Shown: positions 46,759 through 56,377, counted from the stretch's first letter. The stretch: DNA of 64,000 nucleotides from Qipengyuania aestuarii (GCF_019711535.1 NZ_JAIGNP010000003.1:124001-188000); one strand, 5' to 3'. Notes: generated from the letters alone by a model not told the origin. Made by a program: numbers and translations.

Positions 46759-48350
46759 GAGCGCGGCCTCCGGGCAAGAAAAAAGAATGTCAGCGCCGCC
46801 AAGGCACAGCCAATGGCTGCAATTATCGATAGGTCTGCCAGGATAGCTGCCGATACGATGAGCGCTGCCGCAATCAGGTCGCTGGAACGCATGGGCGCCG
46901 CACCTGACGGCCTTTCCAGTCGCGCAAGATCCTGAGGATCCAACCGGATCGGCAGCTGTCCGCGGCGAGCGATCGACGCCAAGTTCTCGACGATCTCCGG
47001 GGTGCCGAGAAGCGCGCGTATCAGCGTCGATGCTGTCCGCCGGGCATTTCCGCGCAGGTTTGCCAGGCTGGCGCGCTCCATCAGCAGTTGTTTGCCGATC
47101 GGAGCAAGTTCGGACGTTATGTCGAAGCGCGGGTCAAGACGGCGTACGAACCCCTCGGCGGTGAGCAGCGTGCGCAGCATCAAGGCGAGGTCGCCGGGTA
47201 GGGCCAGTTGGTAAGTCCGCAGAAGATCGAATACATCGGCGAAAATGCCAGACAGGTCGATCTGGTCGAGAAGCGTGTTGCGAAACTTGCCGACCAATTG
47301 ATTAAGCGATGCCTTCAGCGCCTCACGATCGACCGCCGGATTGCCTGCCCACTGAAGGAGAACATCGACCAGATCGTCGATATCTTCTCCGGCGATCGCC
47401 AGTGACAGGCGCACCAGTTCGTCCCGCCGCTCTGGCAGCAGAGTGCCTACCGCGCCAAAGTCGATGAACACCAAGGTCCCGTCGGGGCGGATCAGCACAT
47501 TGCCCGGATGCGGATCGGCGTGGAAGCGACCGTTGAAGATTATCATGCTCAGCACCGCGCGTGAATAGCCGCGCGCGACGGACGTAAAATCCACGCCGGC
47601 GTCCCTCAGTGTGGCCAAGTCGGTCGCCGGGATCGCGTCGACCCGCTCCTGGACATTGAGACTGCGCCCGCTCACCTCGTTGTCGAAGTGGGCTGTCTCG
47701 ATCCCGAACCGTGCAAGATAGCTGCCGATCTCCGCACTCGCGCGTGCTTCAGCGCCCAGATCCATCTCACGATCGAGGCTTTCGGCGAAGAACCGCAACA
47801 GCTCATCGGGCCTCTGTCTTTCGACAAGGGGACTGGCGCGTTGTGCCAATCGGGCAATGCGCCGCAGTAAACGCATGTCGGCATCCACGACACTTTCGAT
47901 TCCCGGTCGCCGGATCTTGACGATGACCGGTACGCCGTCGCTCCGTATTCCTGCGTGCACCTGCGCTATAGAGCCCGCCGCGATCGGCTCCCGATCCAGC
48001 TCACGAAAATACTGGCCGGAGTCTTCCCCGAGAGCATGGGTGAGCGGAGCCTCGACACGCTCGAACGGTACACCCGGAACGCGATCGTGCAGCTGCGATA
48101 GCGCTGCCGTCCAATCCGGCCCCAAGAGATCGCTTCGCATCGCGAGGATCTGGCCAAGCTTGGTCGCGACTGGTCCCAGTTCGCGCAGTGCCTCGACCAG
48201 GGCTTCCGGGCGCGTCGGATGTGCATTGGTTTGAGATCGGCCGGATCCCAACGCGGACACGATGCCGCCCAGCCCGTGACGGCCGAGAATTGCTATGACC
48301 TGCGCAAGCCGCTTCCGGTCACTCATGCGCGAAGGCGGCATGTCTGCCAT
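46755..48350 (-). CDS. ABC1/AarF/UbiB-family protein kinase-like protein
   Basis: A 531-residue protein. It has the ABC1 kinase-like core: LRELGPVATKLGQILAMRSD (the KxGQ motif), IAAGSIAQVHAG (A-rich nucleotide loop), VIVKIRRPGIES with the Lys, NGRFHADPHPGNVL and VFIDFGAVGTL. Two C-terminal membrane helices follow (about residues 485-525). The family supports ubiquinone biosynthesis and lipid homeostasis; a second UbiB-like protein on an island more likely serves lipid or envelope stress, given its MCE neighbour. The start ATG overlaps the marR stop by one base (TGATG). Confidence 0.87.
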   Translation of the reverse strand: MADMPPSRMSDRKRLAQVIAILGRHGLGGIVSALGSGRSQTNAHPTRPEALVEALRELGPVATKLGQILAMRSDLLGPDWTAALSQLHDRVPGVPFERVEAPLTHALGEDSGQYFRELDREPIAAGSIAQVHAGIRSDGVPVIVKIRRPGIESVVDADMRLLRRIARLAQRASPLVERQRPDELLRFFAESLDREMDLGAEARASAEIGSYLARFGIETAHFDNEVSGRSLNVQERVDAIPATDLATLRDAGVDFTSVARGYSRAVLSMIIFNGRFHADPHPGNVLIRPDGTLVFIDFGAVGTLLPERRDELVRLSLAIAGEDIDDLVDVLLQWAGNPAVDREALKASLNQLVGKFRNTLLDQIDLSGIFADVFDLLRTYQLALPGDLALMLRTLLTAEGFVRRLDPRFDITSELAPIGKQLLMERASLANLRGNARRTASTLIRALLGTPEIVENLASIARRGQLPIRLDPQDLARLERPSGAAPMRSSDLIAAALIVSAAILADLSIIAAIGCALAALTFFFLARRPRS

Positions 48351-48820
48351 CAGAGAGCATCCCGCCGTACGTTTTCGCTGACCATCTCCAAAAGCGAATG
48401 CAAAGTACTCTTCTGTTGCGGCGTCATTCCGCTCCATATTCGCAGGTGGGTCGCGTCTGCGGCCCGTCTGAGGTCAGGGAGTATTTCCTCAACCCGTCTC
48501 GTCAGGCCGAGACTCCAAGACCGCCCGTCCGCCGGGTCACGGCGGCGCTCGATAAAGCCTTTCTGGGTCAAGGCGGTGACCGCCAAGCCAATGGTGGCGG
48601 ATTCGAGTTCGAGGCGCCTGGCGATGTCGGTCTGGTTCAGGGCAGGATCTTTGATGAGCTGCGCCAGCACACGCCACTGCGTACGATTGAGGCCAAGCGG
48701 CTGTGCCCGGTCATCGAATGCCTTGCGCGCGGCGCGACTGATCTCGTCCATCATGAAGATCGCTCGATCATCGTCGGTGATGACATTGTCGAGTGCGAGA
48801 GTGTCCTCGTCTTCCGTCAT
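48350..48820 (-). CDS. MarR-family transcriptional regulator
   Basis: A 156-residue winged-helix regulator. The DNA-binding part reads LGLNRTQWRVLAQLIKDPAL, NQTDIARRLELESATIGLAV and then KGFIERRRDPADGRSWSLGL, with the RxxDPxDGR wing typical of MarR proteins. It is divergent from the Emr-type pump and heads the UbiB-like/hydrolase operon. It likely represses the pump until a hydrophobic ligand binds. Confidence 0.92.
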   Translation of the reverse strand: MTEDEDTLALDNVITDDDRAIFMMDEISRAARKAFDDRAQPLGLNRTQWRVLAQLIKDPALNQTDIARRLELESATIGLAVTALTQKGFIERRRDPADGRSWSLGLTRRVEEILPDLRRAADATHLRIWSGMTPQQKSTLHSLLEMVSENVRRDAL

Positions 48821-48845
48821 GAGTGGGTCCTATCGATCAGGAAAA

Positions 48846-48867
48846 AATAGTAAAGGACTTTCGTATT
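48846..48867. promoter_or_regulatory. Imperfect palindrome in the marR-emrA divergent region
   Basis: AATAGTAAAG-GA-CTTTCGTATT: 8 of 10 arm positions pair, in the 108-base gap between the divergent starts. Size and location fit a MarR operator controlling both directions. Confidence 0.55.
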
Positions 48868-48928
48868 TTATTTTGACCGCTATATCGCTCGTGCAACGGG
48901 CCAAACGATGGCGAGGAGCGAAATTACC

Positions 48929-50056
48929 ATGGCGGACGAGACAGCAGGCGATAGCGATCAAGGCGAACGTCCGAAGGGGTTGTCCAGTCCGCGGGTCCGG
49001 CTTGGTCTGCTGATCGCCGTCATTCTGGTCCTGCTCGCCGGGGGCTACTGGTATTACAATCATCAGACGTACGGCCGATTCCAGCAGTCCACCGACAACG
49101 CTTATATCGCCGCCGACAGCGTCATCATCTCCCCCAAAATTGCCGGCTATGTCGAGCGCGTACTGGTGACCGAGAATCAAACGGTTGCGTCGGGCGATGC
49201 ACTTGTGCAGCTGGACGTGCGGGATTATCGCGCCCAGACCAGCCAGGTCGAAGCCCAGATCGCGGCGTCGCTCGCCGGAGCTGATACGGTTCGCGCACAA
49301 CAGCGAGAGCAGGATGCGGCTATCGAGCAGGCCCGTGCCCAACTTGCCGCGGCATCTGCGCAGGCCGGTCTGGCTGCGGAGCAGGTTGCGCGTTATCGCC
49401 CCCTTGCCGCTTCCGGAGCGGAGCCGCGCGAAAGGCTCGACCAGCTGCAGGCCCAGGCCAGAGAAGCGCAAGCCCAGGTCGCGGCGGCGCGCGCCGCGCT
49501 CACGGCTGCACAGCGGCGGCAAGGCACGCTGGGCGAACAGATAGACCAGGCCAATTCGCAAGCCAACGCAGCTCGTGCGCAGCTTGAGGCGGCCCGCCTG
49601 AACCTGTCGTCGACCACGCTCAGGGCGAGCATTTCCGGGCGGGTGGGTGACCTCACGGTCCGGCCCGGACAATTTGTCCAGCCCGGCCAGCGCCTGATGA
49701 GCGTGGTTCCCACCGACCGTCTTTATGTGACGGCGAATTTTAAGGAAACGCAGCTCGGCCTCGTCCGCCCCGGGCAACCCGTCACCCTGGAAATCGACGC
49801 GCTGCCCGATCTCGAGTTATCGGGGAGAGTGGAAAGCATCGCCCCCGGGACCGGGGCGGAATTCTCGATCCTACCTCCGCAAAACGCGACGGGTAATTTC
49901 ACCAAGATCGTTCAGCGCGTGCCGGTCCGCATATCCATCGAGGCTTCGCCCGAGATCCTGCGTCTGCTGGTGCCGGGCATGTCTGTTGTCGCGAGTGTCG
50001 ATACGCGCGCCGCCAGAGACGAACTCGATTCGATCCGCAACGCGGCCGGAGACTGA
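48929..50056 (+). CDS. HlyD/EmrA-type periplasmic adaptor of a multidrug pump
   Basis: A 375-residue membrane fusion protein. One membrane segment (LGLLIAVILVLLAGGYWYYN) is followed by the biotinyl-lipoyl half-motif (STDNAYIAADSVIISPKIAG). A long Ala/Gln/Arg-rich helical hairpin spans residues about 100-205. The second lipoyl half and the beta-barrel are also present (ISGRVGDLTVRPGQFVQPGQ, RLYVTANFKETQLGLVRPGQ). GAGGAG (48913-48918) lies 10 bases before this ATG, so I prefer 48929 over 48908. It is the first gene of a three-gene pump operon. Confidence 0.9.
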   Translation: MADETAGDSDQGERPKGLSSPRVRLGLLIAVILVLLAGGYWYYNHQTYGRFQQSTDNAYIAADSVIISPKIAGYVERVLVTENQTVASGDALVQLDVRDYRAQTSQVEAQIAASLAGADTVRAQQREQDAAIEQARAQLAAASAQAGLAAEQVARYRPLAASGAEPRERLDQLQAQAREAQAQVAAARAALTAAQRRQGTLGEQIDQANSQANAARAQLEAARLNLSSTTLRASISGRVGDLTVRPGQFVQPGQRLMSVVPTDRLYVTANFKETQLGLVRPGQPVTLEIDALPDLELSGRVESIAPGTGAEFSILPPQNATGNFTKIVQRVPVRISIEASPEILRLLVPGMSVVASVDTRAARDELDSIRNAAGD

Positions 50057-50059
50057 CCG

Positions 50060-51613
50060 ATGGCAGGCGCCGCTGGAGCGGTTTCGCCGCCGGTCGAAAA
50101 GGCCGATGCTACGGCCTGGATCGCCGTAGCCGCCGGTGCGCTGGGGGCGATGCTAGCAACGCTTGACATCTCGATCGTCAATTCGGCGCTGCCGACGATC
50201 CAGGGGGAAATCGGCGCGACCGGAACCGAGGGCACCTGGATCGCGACAGCCTTCCTTGTTGCCGAGATCATCGTCATCCCTCTGAGCGCGTGGCTGGAAA
50301 GACTGCTCGGCCTTCGCACGCTGCTCATCGTCGCGGTTTCTGCCTTCACGGCCTTTTCGGTGTTGTGCGGCATTGCCACCGATCTGACGACGATGATCAT
50401 CGGTCGCACCGGTCAAGGGTTCATGGGCGGCGCGCTTATTCCAACCGCCATGACCATCGTCGCAAAGCGACTGCCTCCATCGCAACAGCCGATCGGCATG
50501 GCGCTCTTCGGAATGACCGTGGTTCTTGGGCCGGTAATGGGCCCGTTGGTGGGGGGCTGGCTTACCGAGAACCTGAGCTGGCACTACGCCTTCTTCGTCA
50601 ACGTGCCCGTCTGCGCGTTGCTCCTTGCTTTACTATTCATCGGGCTACCCCATGAAAAGCCCGACTGGGTTTACCTGCGCGAGGCTGATTGGGCGGGAAT
50701 AGCTGGTATGATCCTTGGGTTGGGTGGGCTGACCATCGTGCTTGAAGAAGGCCACCGTGAGGAGTGGTTCGATTCCACGCTGATCGTCCAGCTCACACTG
50801 ATGACGGTCGTGGGATTTGCACTTCTGACCTACGGACAGCTTTACGCGCGCAAACCGGTGCTCAAATTGCGCCTGATGCTCAGCAGGCAGTTTGCCAGCG
50901 TCGTGGTGATGGCACTGGCGCTCGGCATGGTCATGTATGGCTCGACCTACGTGATCCCGCAATTTCTTGCGATAATCTCCGATTACAACGCCTTGCAGAC
51001 TGGGTTCGTAATCTTCTGGATGGGTGTTCCGGCCTTCTTGCTGATGCCTGTGCTGCCCTTCATGATACGAAGGATTCACATCCGGATTGCTGTGGGCGCG
51101 GGCATGTTCATCATGGCGCTAAGCTGTTTCGTCAGCATAAATCTGACAGCGGAATCGGGAGGTGGAGTGTTCACCGAAAGCCAGTTCCTGCGTGGCATCG
51201 GCATGATCCTCACGATGATGTTCCTCAACCAGGCGACGGTAGCTTCGGTTGCCAAGGAGGATGCCGGCGATGCTTCCGGGATCTTCAACGCGGCGCGAAA
51301 CCTCGGGGGCTCGTTCGCGCTCGCGGGGCTCGCCTCGTTCCAGGATCAGCGCCTGTGGCATCATAGTCGGCGCATGGAAGAAACCCTCAACGCTAACAGC
51401 CCCCGACTACAGGAATATCTGGATGGCATGACGGCGTCGCTGGGCAGCCCACAGGCCGCGCTGGAGATGCTTTCCCGCATCATTCAGCGCGATGCGTTCG
51501 TGATGACCTACAACGATGTCTTTTTCGCCATGGGCGCGATTACCCTGGTCACGGTGCCGCTGGTACTGTTCCTCAAGCCTCTCCCGAAGAACGTATCCCT
51601 TTCGATGCACTGA
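50060..51613 (+). CDS. DHA2-family MFS drug exporter (EmrB type)
   Basis: A 517-residue inner-membrane protein with 14 predicted membrane segments. The signature of the DHA2/QacA group, LDISIVNSALPTIQGEIGA, is in the first helix. Motif C is GMTVVLGPVMGPLVGGWLTE. With the EmrA-like adaptor 3 bases upstream and an outer-membrane channel 7 bases downstream it forms a complete export machine for hydrophobic compounds. Confidence 0.93.
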   Translation: MAGAAGAVSPPVEKADATAWIAVAAGALGAMLATLDISIVNSALPTIQGEIGATGTEGTWIATAFLVAEIIVIPLSAWLERLLGLRTLLIVAVSAFTAFSVLCGIATDLTTMIIGRTGQGFMGGALIPTAMTIVAKRLPPSQQPIGMALFGMTVVLGPVMGPLVGGWLTENLSWHYAFFVNVPVCALLLALLFIGLPHEKPDWVYLREADWAGIAGMILGLGGLTIVLEEGHREEWFDSTLIVQLTLMTVVGFALLTYGQLYARKPVLKLRLMLSRQFASVVVMALALGMVMYGSTYVIPQFLAIISDYNALQTGFVIFWMGVPAFLLMPVLPFMIRRIHIRIAVGAGMFIMALSCFVSINLTAESGGGVFTESQFLRGIGMILTMMFLNQATVASVAKEDAGDASGIFNAARNLGGSFALAGLASFQDQRLWHHSRRMEETLNANSPRLQEYLDGMTASLGSPQAALEMLSRIIQRDAFVMTYNDVFFAMGAITLVTVPLVLFLKPLPKNVSLSMH

Positions 51614-51620
51614 GAACTCT

Positions 51621-53066
51621 ATGCGCAAGACCCTAACCCTCCTCGCTCCCATGGCGCTCCTCGCGGGTTGCATGTCCGGTCCCGACTATGCCGGTCCCCC
51701 GCAACTTGCGACCGCCGCAGGCAATGCGTTCGTACGGGCCGGGCCCGAAATCGATCCGTTAGCGCCGATTGCCGGCGACTGGTGGACGTTGCTCGGCGAT
51801 CCGGTTCTCAATGAACTGGAGGCGCGCGCGCTGGCCGGCAATCCGGGCGTGGCCGCGGCGCGCGCTCGCATCGAACAGGCAAGGGCTGCTGTCCGCCAGG
51901 AACGCGCCAACCGGCTACCCGCCGTGGCTGCGCAGGCGACTGCGGTCCAGGCGAATATCCCAGGGCTAGATATCGGCAGCGGCCCGCCACCGGGATCGCC
52001 CGGCGCTCCTGCTGACGACGAAGAGCAGGACAGCCTCAGCGTCTACAACGTCGGGCTCAACGCAAACTGGGAGATCGATTTCGCTGGGGGGCAGGCACGG
52101 CGTGTCGAGGCCATTAACGCTCAGGCTGCGGCCTCGGTGGCGAACGCCGAGGATGCGAAAGTCCAGCTCGCCGCCGAAGTCGCGCGGGCGTATGTGAGCC
52201 TGCGAGAAGCGCAGGGGCGGCTCGAGCTTGTCGAGCGAGAACGGGAATTGCAGCAGCAGATTCTCGAACTGACCTATCAGCGCTATACACAGGGCACTCT
52301 CCCACTGTTTCCGGTCGGTGACGCGAACGCCGAGCTCGAACTGCTCAAGTCGCAGATCGCGGAAGCTCAAGCGGACATCGATGTGTTCAAGGACACGCTC
52401 GCAGTGCTGACGGGCGAAGCGCCCGGCGCACTCGACGGGCTCCTGGCGGCTCAGGCCGAAATTCCGCTTCCCCCCGAACGGGTCGCGGTGGGCGATCCCG
52501 CAGCGCTGATAGCGCGGCGGCCGGATGTTCGAGCCGCCGAACGCACGCTGGCCGCGGCGAATGCGCGCATTGGCGTGGCAGAGGCTGCTCGTTTCCCTAA
52601 GCTTTCCTTCATGGGGATTCTCGGTTTGGGCGGATCAGAGCCGGACGACATCCTGGACCCGGGCAACTTATCGGCAATCGCTTTGCCGCGGCTGCAGTGG
52701 AACCTGCTTGACTTCGGCCGCACGGCAGCATCGATCGATCAGGCCGAGAGTGCGCGCGACGAGGCCGAAGCGCGTTATGTTGAAGTGGTCCTTGGCGCAC
52801 TGCGCGACGCCGAACAATCGCTTGCCCGGTTCGGGCAACAAAGAGCCAACGTAGCCGCGCTGGCGCAGATCAGTCGACAGGCCGACACGGCTGCGGAGCT
52901 TAACGAGCAACGCCGCGCCGCGGGGGTAATCTCGCAAGGCGAACTCAACACTTCGATCCGCCAGCGCGAACAGGCCAGAGCAAATCTCGATCGGGCGATC
53001 GCCGCCATGACAAATGGCTGGATCGCGATCCAGAAGTCCTTGGGATTGGGATGGAGGGAGCCCTGA
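51621..53066 (+). CDS. NodT-family outer-membrane efflux lipoprotein (TolC-like)
   Basis: A 481-residue outer-membrane channel. The lipobox LLAGCMSG near residue 15 marks a lipoprotein. The NodT signature GPDYAGP is at the mature start and WWTLLGDPVLNELEARALAG follows. Long coiled-coil repeats (ARIEQARAAVRQERANRLPA; ALRDAEQSLARFGQQRANV) form the tunnel helices. The start MRKTLTL at 51621 is 5 bases after the emrB-like stop. It is the last gene of the pump operon. Confidence 0.92.
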   Translation: MRKTLTLLAPMALLAGCMSGPDYAGPPQLATAAGNAFVRAGPEIDPLAPIAGDWWTLLGDPVLNELEARALAGNPGVAAARARIEQARAAVRQERANRLPAVAAQATAVQANIPGLDIGSGPPPGSPGAPADDEEQDSLSVYNVGLNANWEIDFAGGQARRVEAINAQAAASVANAEDAKVQLAAEVARAYVSLREAQGRLELVERERELQQQILELTYQRYTQGTLPLFPVGDANAELELLKSQIAEAQADIDVFKDTLAVLTGEAPGALDGLLAAQAEIPLPPERVAVGDPAALIARRPDVRAAERTLAAANARIGVAEAARFPKLSFMGILGLGGSEPDDILDPGNLSAIALPRLQWNLLDFGRTAASIDQAESARDEAEARYVEVVLGALRDAEQSLARFGQQRANVAALAQISRQADTAAELNEQRRAAGVISQGELNTSIRQREQARANLDRAIAAMTNGWIAIQKSLGLGWREP

Positions 53067-53290
53067 ACGGTAGGCCCTAGGCTTGGGATCGAAGGGGATC
53101 ACCTTAGTACGATGAGGGAGTACATTTCGATGCCCTATAGAGAGGGGAATCGCCTTAAAGCGGGCCTTCCGCACTCGGCCCAGAAGCCGCCGACCCTCTG
53201 GGTGGAAACGAGATGTTCTACCGAACGGCTCGAACGGGGTGGGAAGCGAAATGTCGGCCTATAATCCAAAAGCCGCAAGAACGGTCGCAA

Positions 53291-53683
53291 TCAGATTAGG
53301 CCATGACCCCCTATTGGGCTGGTCTCGGCTATTCGCTCCATTCCCGCGATAAGGGGCCTTCCTCTGCCTATGGCTTCCTGCACCGAATTGAGAGAGAGCG
53401 AAGCGGAGTGAGCTTCTGCATCAGTCCAAACTTCCGTTATCCAAAGAGCGTGCGCATCGTCGGTCGTCGCCGCCACGATGTAGGACAGGTTGCCTGGCAT
53501 ATCGCGCAAACCCTCAAGCAGAATCTCAGCCAGCGCATCGCGCTGTCCATCAACTGCGATTATTTTGCCGATCAATCCGTACATAGGCTTACCTTCAGTT
53601 GTGCGGCCAAGCATAAGCGGCACGCAGGCGGCCATCGACCCGCTCAAAATTGCCGCGATAAAGCTGCGCTTAGAAAATTCCAT
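53291..53683 (-). CDS. ABM-domain (antibiotic biosynthesis monooxygenase-like) exported protein
   Basis: A 130-residue protein. The N-terminus MEFSKRSFIAAILSGSMAAC is a signal peptide with a Lys-Arg pair and a possible lipobox Cys. The mature domain (MYGLIGKIIAVDGQRDALAE, SYIVAATTDDAHALWITEVW) is a YgiN/ABM dimeric ferredoxin-like fold. Members include quinol monooxygenases, but many are non-catalytic. It is a lone gene on the minus strand downstream of the pump operon. Confidence 0.75.
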   Translation of the reverse strand: MEFSKRSFIAAILSGSMAACVPLMLGRTTEGKPMYGLIGKIIAVDGQRDALAEILLEGLRDMPGNLSYIVAATTDDAHALWITEVWTDAEAHSASLSLNSVQEAIGRGRPLIAGMERIAETSPIGGHGLI

Positions 53684-53980
53684 GCTGATTTCATAACTAT
53701 CACAGCGGCCCACTGCTAGTAACGCCCGCTCAGCCGCACGGCCTGTCGCATCCTATCTGTCCACAACGGGGTCGTGAGGAGACTGGCGGCTGCCGAGTGC
53801 CCGAGCGGCCAACTTCTGAGGTGCCGCCGCCAGGAGCGGACAGTCGGCAATCGGCCCACCTCCTGCCATTCCCAAGCACTTTCCACAGCAATCTCGCTTG
53901 ACGGTGTAGCCGTATCGAACCTGCTCAAATTTGCGCGACCGGGTATTGCAAGATGCGCAATCAGATCTGTTCTTTGCGTT

Positions 53981-55003
53981 TCAACCGAGTTTTTCCAGGA
54001 ATTCATCGTTGGGCATCTCGATTTCAACTACAATGCAATCCCTTGCCGCGTGTACTTCTTTTATGGTCGCTTCGAATTTCAACCCTTCAATCTGAAGTAG
54101 AGTATGTAGTGGCCGTCCGACACAGGACGAAAGGGTTGTCACAGGTAGGTTGGAAGGGTGCGAAAGTACGACCCTTCTGCCATCGATCCAGCTCCGGCCG
54201 TTGCGCATTTCGAGCGAGCACTCGAGCGTTCCTCTCGACCAATAGAACCGCCCTGCGGAAAACGGGAGAGAGCCATCGATCGATGTGAAGGGTTGATCAC
54301 CATTTTCATTGAAAAGCGACGGCAGGTCGTCCGGGCTGATGTCAGCGAGCTCGAGAACGTGGGCGGAAAGACCTGTAATCTTCCGTCGATAAGATCCCAG
54401 CTCGTCGACTGTCAGGGCCGCGACGATGCGATCATGTTCGCGAAGGTCGAAATCAATCGCCTCGATCAGCTCTTCGATATCGGAAGCGCTCCGCCTCGAT
54501 CGGGTTCTCGAGAAATCGTGATCGAGGCGAAGAAACTCGGCATGAAGCATAAGGCCGTCATGAGGCCCTGCCGCGAAATCGACCCGTTCTAAGGAAGCCT
54601 CCGGTCTTCTCGCAAACCGTGACTGGAGATCGCTGTAGGTATCGACCCAGATCTGATCGTAAATCTCCGCGTCCGCGAGCATCAGTCCGATGGATCGGAC
54701 AATCGATGCCTCAATCATGCGCTCGTCCGGATGGGACTGGGGATCTATCGGAATAAGGAGCCGAGGTCCTGATCCAGAAGCCTGCTGGGAGTCGAGCACA
54801 CTTACGGCGATATTGGCAAACCCGTGACCGCCTGCCAATTCCATAGGGAAGGACTGTTCGAAGCCCATCCGATGCAAGACCTTGCGGAAGGCATGCTCGT
54901 GTCGTTGGGCATTTGTCCAAACTGCGCCCCGATCCATCTGATCATTTGCAAACACGATCTTCTGGACACGGCCCGACTGCATCGATGTTGGTGAGTTGGA
55001 CAT
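53981..55003 (-). CDS. Hypothetical protein, 340 aa
   Basis: A soluble protein without a signal peptide. The N-terminal half (residues 25-150) has Arg-rich and Ser-Asp segments such as GGHGFANIAVSVLDSQQ and SIVRSIGLMLADAEIYDQIW. A strand-rich C-terminal half follows (GTLECSLEMRNGRSWIDGRR, IEGLKFEATIKEVHAARDCI). I recognise no family. The start is taken at MSNSPTSMQ (55003) with AGAGG 8 bases upstream. It overlaps nothing but follows the MerR remnant by 34 bases on the same strand. Confidence 0.55.
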   Translation of the reverse strand: MSNSPTSMQSGRVQKIVFANDQMDRGAVWTNAQRHEHAFRKVLHRMGFEQSFPMELAGGHGFANIAVSVLDSQQASGSGPRLLIPIDPQSHPDERMIEASIVRSIGLMLADAEIYDQIWVDTYSDLQSRFARRPEASLERVDFAAGPHDGLMLHAEFLRLDHDFSRTRSRRSASDIEELIEAIDFDLREHDRIVAALTVDELGSYRRKITGLSAHVLELADISPDDLPSLFNENGDQPFTSIDGSLPFSAGRFYWSRGTLECSLEMRNGRSWIDGRRVVLSHPSNLPVTTLSSCVGRPLHTLLQIEGLKFEATIKEVHAARDCIVVEIEMPNDEFLEKLG

Positions 55004-55037
55004 AATAGCACCTCTACCGGCAAGAACTGACAACCGG

Positions 55038-55331
55038 TTATAGGATGCTCGCTTCAAGCAGCCCAAGCATCTTCAAGCTCAGCATTCGTGATGTCCGTTT
55101 CGCGTCCTCATTTCGGCCGTTCCACTCCTTCCATGGGTGATCCACAAGCGGACAGCCATTGAGATCTTGCACAACGCTATGGTGCCCGAGGCATCCGATG
55201 ACCTTGCATTCACCGATCTTGTCCGACTCGCAGGACCGTAACATCTGTCCCAGCTCGTCTCGTAAAGCCATTAGATCGGAGATTTTGCGCTCCACCTCGG
55301 CTAGTTGCTGCTGAACCAGTTGATCAACTTC
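55038..55331 (-). pseudogene. MerR-family metalloregulator, C-terminal remnant
   Basis: The frame EVDQLVQQQLAEVERKISDL, then MALRDELGQMLRSCESDKIG and ECKVIGCLGHHS, is the dimerisation helix and metal-binding Cys region of a MerR/PbrR-type regulator. It begins directly after, and in frame with, the stop codon of the upstream membrane-protein gene. The DNA-binding N-terminal half (about 70-80 residues) is missing. The long tail after GHHS is unlike the family. It is a deletion remnant of a metal-responsive regulator. Confidence 0.65.
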
Positions 55332-55835
55332 CTATCGCGCGGGTCCGGTTCCCATTCGCCGCGCGAACCACAAAGTCGCTGAAGGGACCACAATCCACAT
55401 CAGCATGGGGACTAGGCCAATGTCGGTCCCCGGCAGCAGAGGCATGCTCTCGCTGTACGTCCATCCCCAATCGGCGCCGACCGCCAGGATTTCGACGAAA
55501 GCCGTTATTACGAGGCCGGTCGCAAGGTAGACGGCGAAGCGCCAAGCCTCAAAACGGGTCAACCACGGACATTGTCGATTGCCGATCGAGGCGACGAGAT
55601 AAGCCGCAACCATTATGCCAGCGTCGCCGAACGAGGCTAGGCCACAGCGGCGAGCAGCCTCGGCGGGCGACAGACCAGCTGACTGGTAGAAGGGAAGCTG
55701 GAGCATCTCCCAGGCGAAAGCGATGAAAATTCCGAACAGGGCGATCCAGAGCGCTGGATGAGCACCGCGCCATTCGCGCGATTTCTCAGAGATTGGGTTT
55801 TGATCCTGCATCGTCTTATCCGTTACTCGCGCCAT
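55332..55835 (-). CDS. Integral membrane protein of a metal-resistance locus
   Basis: A 167-residue protein with about four membrane segments (ALWIALFGIFIAFAWEMLQL, DAGIMVAAYLVASIG, FAVYLATGLVITAFVEILAV, GLVPMLMWIVVPSATLWFAR). Comparable unnamed membrane proteins commonly accompany copper or lead ATPases in sphingomonad islands. I use MARVTDKTM (55835) as start, with GGGACGGAG upstream. It lies between the ATPase fragment and the MerR fragment on the same strand, so it may be the only surviving member of the former operon. Confidence 0.55.
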   Translation of the reverse strand: MARVTDKTMQDQNPISEKSREWRGAHPALWIALFGIFIAFAWEMLQLPFYQSAGLSPAEAARRCGLASFGDAGIMVAAYLVASIGNRQCPWLTRFEAWRFAVYLATGLVITAFVEILAVGADWGWTYSESMPLLPGTDIGLVPMLMWIVVPSATLWFARRMGTGPAR

Positions 55836-55855
55836 CTCCGTCCCGCCCTCACCGC

Positions 55856-56377
55856 TCAGGTATCGAATTTGGGAAGAGCGAGGCCGCGCAGGCGCAGGGC
55901 GTTGCCGATCACCGATACCGAAGACAGGCTCATCGCTGCGGCCGCGATCATCGGGTTCAAAAGCAACCCGGTCCATGGATAGAGGACACCTGCAGCGACC
56001 GGAATTCCGAGCGCATTATAGGCAAAGGCAAAGAACAGGTTCTGCCTGATGTTGCGCATAGTGGCCCGAGACAGGACGAGCGCCTGAACAACGCCGACGA
56101 GGTCGCCGCGCACCAATGTCACGCCCGCGCTTTCGATCGCGACATCGGTACCCGTTCCCATCGCGATGCCGACATGCGAAGCGGCAAGCGCGGGTGCGTC
56201 GTTTATGCCGTCGCCGGCCATAGCGACCCGGCGACCCTCGCTCTTCAACTGCTCGATCTTGCGATGTTTGTCCTCGGGCGAGACATTCGCTTCGACTTCG
56301 TCGATACCGACCTGGCTTGCTACCGCACGCGCGGTGGCTTCGCTGTCGCCGGTAAGCATCACGATCTTGATGCCGCG
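55856..56377 (-). pseudogene. Heavy-metal P-type ATPase (CopA-like), C-terminal fragment
   Basis: About 174 residues of the ATPase C-terminus: [20 protein letters not shown], the hinge [20 protein letters not shown] with the conserved GDGxND, and [20 protein letters not shown]. The last two membrane helices follow ([40 protein letters not shown]). The rest of the enzyme, including the phosphorylated DKTGT and all N-terminal metal-binding domains, is absent. Upstream of about 56377 the sequence has no resemblance to a P-type ATPase. The fragment cannot transport metal. Confidence 0.85.

Noticed and set aside
53716..54027. 103-codon minus-strand frame after the hypothetical gene
   Set aside because: No ribosome site, no family resemblance, and it overlaps the 3' end of the better supported gene at 53981.
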